DNA of 15,992 bases from NCBI GenBank assembly GCA_003520455.1, contig DOUV01000901.1, positions 1 through 15,992 of the forward strand, in the 5' to 3' direction. The notes beneath the pieces are model-generated. The model was given only the letters and a program-made list of their open reading frames with translations. It was not told the DNA's origin and did no database searches. Positions 14,721 through 15,992 of this stretch are shown piece by piece. This DNA is from Chloroflexota bacterium. GTDB lineage: Bacteria; Chloroflexota; Anaerolineae; Ardenticatenales; Ardenticatenaceae. The position numbers and the translations under genes were made by a program. The number at the start of each line of letters is the position of its first letter. Position 1 is the stretch's first letter.

Positions 14721-15209
14721 ATGAACGTGGGCTGTTCAACAATGCTGCGATCACGAGCGTGGCGTCGAGGACTTGGCGTCGGGCTTGTTTTCGTTATTCT
14801 GGCGCTGGCGGTTGGCTGTCGTCAGGGGGCTGCGGGGGCGACGGCGACGCCACTGTCTGAGCCATCGCCTCTGATCGTAGCCTCGCCCCAGGCGACGGCA
14901 ACAAACTCCGCCAGTTCTGTCACGAACAGCCCCACGATGACGCCAGCGCCGACAGCGCCGCCCATGCAGCCGGTCCCGAGCCCTTCCCCGACTGAAGCAC
15001 CTCAGCTTGAAACAGAGAGCATCCGATATTCCGGCGCGCTCTCGGTCGAGGATCTCAACACGCTGATGTTGGACCTCCTGGCCTTGCCAGGCGTTCACGA
15101 CGTGCAGGGTGGGCCTGAACAGTTGGAGGTCACTTACGACCCGAAGCGGATCAGCCACCAGGAGATCGTTGGCGCCATCAAAAGTCACGGCTATGAAGTC
15201 GAGGAGTAG
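14721..15209 (+). CDS. Lipoprotein with HMA-like domain lacking CxxC
   Basis: 162 aa. Basic N-terminus and hydrophobic segment ending ALAVGC, a slightly atypical lipobox with Cys33 as the lipid-bearing residue; a Ser/Thr/Pro/Ala-rich stalk (about 40-95); then a 65-residue domain (98-162) with the beta-alpha-beta-beta-alpha pattern of heavy-metal-associated domains ('PGVHDVQGGPEQLEVTYDP' and 'EIVGAIKSHGYEVEE'). The metal-binding CxxC expected at its start is absent (YSGALSVEDL). Possible non-Cys ligands are His126, 146 and 156. Expected outside the cell, near the exported Mo enzyme; role unknown. Start: ATG 14721 with AGGA 7 nt upstream; ATG 14742 also possible. A strong AAAGGAGGT at 14685-14693 has no ATG/GTG/TTG at proper distance, an oddity. 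Confidence 0.75.
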   Translation: MNVGCSTMLRSRAWRRGLGVGLVFVILALAVGCRQGAAGATATPLSEPSPLIVASPQATATNSASSVTNSPTMTPAPTAPPMQPVPSPSPTEAPQLETESIRYSGALSVEDLNTLMLDLLALPGVHDVQGGPEQLEVTYDPKRISHQEIVGAIKSHGYEVEE

Positions 15210-15212
15210 TGG

Positions 15213-15689
15213 ATGAGACATTTCTACGTCAGACGAAAAGACTTATCGGCCTTTCCCTTTCAGTTCTATGTGGATCGGGATGGGGTCCAGCGGCGGCTGG
15301 AAAAGGGCCAGACGTTCACCTTCTTTATCCATCCACCGAAAGACCGGATCGAGTTCCTTCACGTGCACATCCTGCAAGACTTTGCACGGGAGGCCGAAGA
15401 GCGCTGGAATATTCCCGAGAACGAGTTGATCCGGATGGCTGCGAAAGGATTTGAAGCCTGGCTTGTCGGCGAAGTCATTCCGGAAGACCACTTCAACGGC
15501 ATAGACATGCTGAAGATTGACCGGGCCTGGTATCCACAAGACGCCAATGGCGAACCGCGCCTGGCATTAAACCCCTATGATTTTGAGGTCGTCACCGATG
15601 AGCCGTGGCCAACTGACGCGATGTGGTCGCTCGATTCGCCCTCAGAGGAATCGGCCAGCGCGGGGTCCGAGCGGCCACCGGTCCGATAA
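15213..15689 (+). CDS. Conserved-looking protein of unknown function, 158 aa
   Basis: No family recognised. Soluble and acidic, with no signal peptide or membrane segment. An N-terminal beta-rich part ('FQFYVDRDGVQRRLEKG', 17-33) is followed by a mixed segment with two close histidines (LHVHIL), a central helix (AREAEERWNIPENELIRMA), an aromatic-rich part (RAWYPQ, NPYDFEV, EPWPTDAMW), and a Ser/Glu/Pro tail that is probably disordered. GAGGAG, formed by the last codons of the lipoprotein gene, sits 6 nt before the ATG, which is only 3 nt after the lipoprotein stop, so translation is probably coupled. By position it is an accessory of the Mo enzyme; function unknown. Confidence 0.8.
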   Translation: MRHFYVRRKDLSAFPFQFYVDRDGVQRRLEKGQTFTFFIHPPKDRIEFLHVHILQDFAREAEERWNIPENELIRMAAKGFEAWLVGEVIPEDHFNGIDMLKIDRAWYPQDANGEPRLALNPYDFEVVTDEPWPTDAMWSLDSPSEESASAGSERPPVR

Positions 15690-15706
15690 GAATAGGACAG
15701 CAACCG

Positions 15707-15964
15707 ATGGATCTGAACATCCCGTTTCAGCGTCTTGAACAGCAGCTTGCCGCATTCGAGCGGATGCACGCCGGGGAGCTGACCGAGTTACACGAGAAGC
15801 TGGCGGCCTACCAGCGCCTGCACGCCGACGAGGTCCGGTTCCTGCGCGAGGAACTGGAGCAACTCAAACAGCAGGTGCACGCCTCTCTGGTCGCCGTGGC
15901 GCCCCCTCCAGGCGGCCCGGTCCAGACGGAGCGGCCCCGGACGTTCGAGGAGAGAGGTTTATGA
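15707..15964 (+). CDS. Short helical protein with two tandem AY-LH-DE modules, related to the product at 10016
   Basis: 85 aa, no named family. Residues 8-58 look like a long amphipathic helix containing two tandem copies of one module: 'RLEQQLAAFERMHAGELTEL' then 'EKLAAYQRLHADEVRFL'. The C-terminal 25 residues are Pro/Gly/Arg-rich and likely disordered. The first module matches the protein at 10016, so related genes bracket the Mo-enzyme subunits. Start ATG 15707 has AGGA about 9 nt upstream; the open frame upstream to 15623 overlaps the previous gene and is not protein-like. The stop TGA overlaps the next ATG. Coiled-coil assembly or scaffold role is a guess. Confidence 0.75.
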   Translation: MDLNIPFQRLEQQLAAFERMHAGELTELHEKLAAYQRLHADEVRFLREELEQLKQQVHASLVAVAPPPGGPVQTERPRTFEERGL

Positions 15965-15992
15965 CAGCTGGTCAGAAGGAGAGTGAAAACAC
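15961..15992 (+). CDS. Start of another operon gene (partial)
   Basis: An ATG overlaps the previous stop (ATGA), and GAGGAGAGAGG lies just upstream, giving M-T-A-G-Q-K-E-S-E-N before the edge. Only ten codons are visible, so nothing can be said of function. The overlap suggests that the operon continues to the right. Confidence 0.5.
   Translation, partial: MTAGQKESEN

Overview
The window reads as bacterial chromosome, roughly 60% GC by eye, from a thermophile-like Chloroflexota (a Thermomicrobia-type lineage is my best guess, not proven). Support for this is the Chloroflexota-style linker of repeated charged K-E-V units behind the Tat signal of the iron-sulfur protein, a lipoprotein with a Pro/Thr/Ser/Ala-rich stalk, and strong GGAGG ribosome sites. 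No rRNA, tRNA, CRISPR array, insertion sequence or phage gene was recognised.

Layout. (1) 1-2706, minus strand: a sulfate-type ABC importer in the order binding protein, single permease, ATPase (the ATPase runs off the left edge). (2) 2963-3640, plus: a divergent Crp/Fnr-family regulator, probably controlling the importer. (3) 3875-5668, minus: a membrane GAF-GGDEF diguanylate cyclase, preceded by a near-consensus promoter and a perfect intrinsic terminator that lies upstream of the cyclase start. This is either a roughly 90-nt small RNA or an attenuated leader. (4) 6078-6695, minus: mocA, the molybdopterin cytidylyltransferase that matures xanthine-oxidase-family enzymes. (5) 6941-9722, plus: a NarL-type two-component system with a flavin-reductase-like protein encoded between kinase and regulator. 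(6) 10016 to the right edge, plus: a long operon-like run with a short helical protein, a Tat-exported 2Fe-2S subunit, a molybdopterin subunit, an FAD subunit with an extra four-cysteine cluster site, a lipoprotein with an HMA-like domain lacking CxxC, an unrecognised 158-aa protein, a second short helical protein related to the first, and the start of another gene overlapping by ATGA.

How they fit. The central theme is an exported molybdenum hydroxylase resembling the PaoABC aldehyde oxidoreductase of E. coli (Tat signal on the 2Fe-2S subunit, extra 4Fe-4S site in the FAD subunit, RxxGE motif in the large subunit), but with gene order FeS-Mo-FAD. MocA would supply its cytosine-dinucleotide cofactor, and the sulfate importer could feed the sulfur needed for Moco and Fe-S clusters. 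The two-component system with its flavin protein is a candidate regulator. The accessory proteins around the three enzyme subunits (two repeat-containing helical proteins, the HMA-like lipoprotein and the 158-aa protein) are not part of any named system I recognise and are the most novel part of the window.
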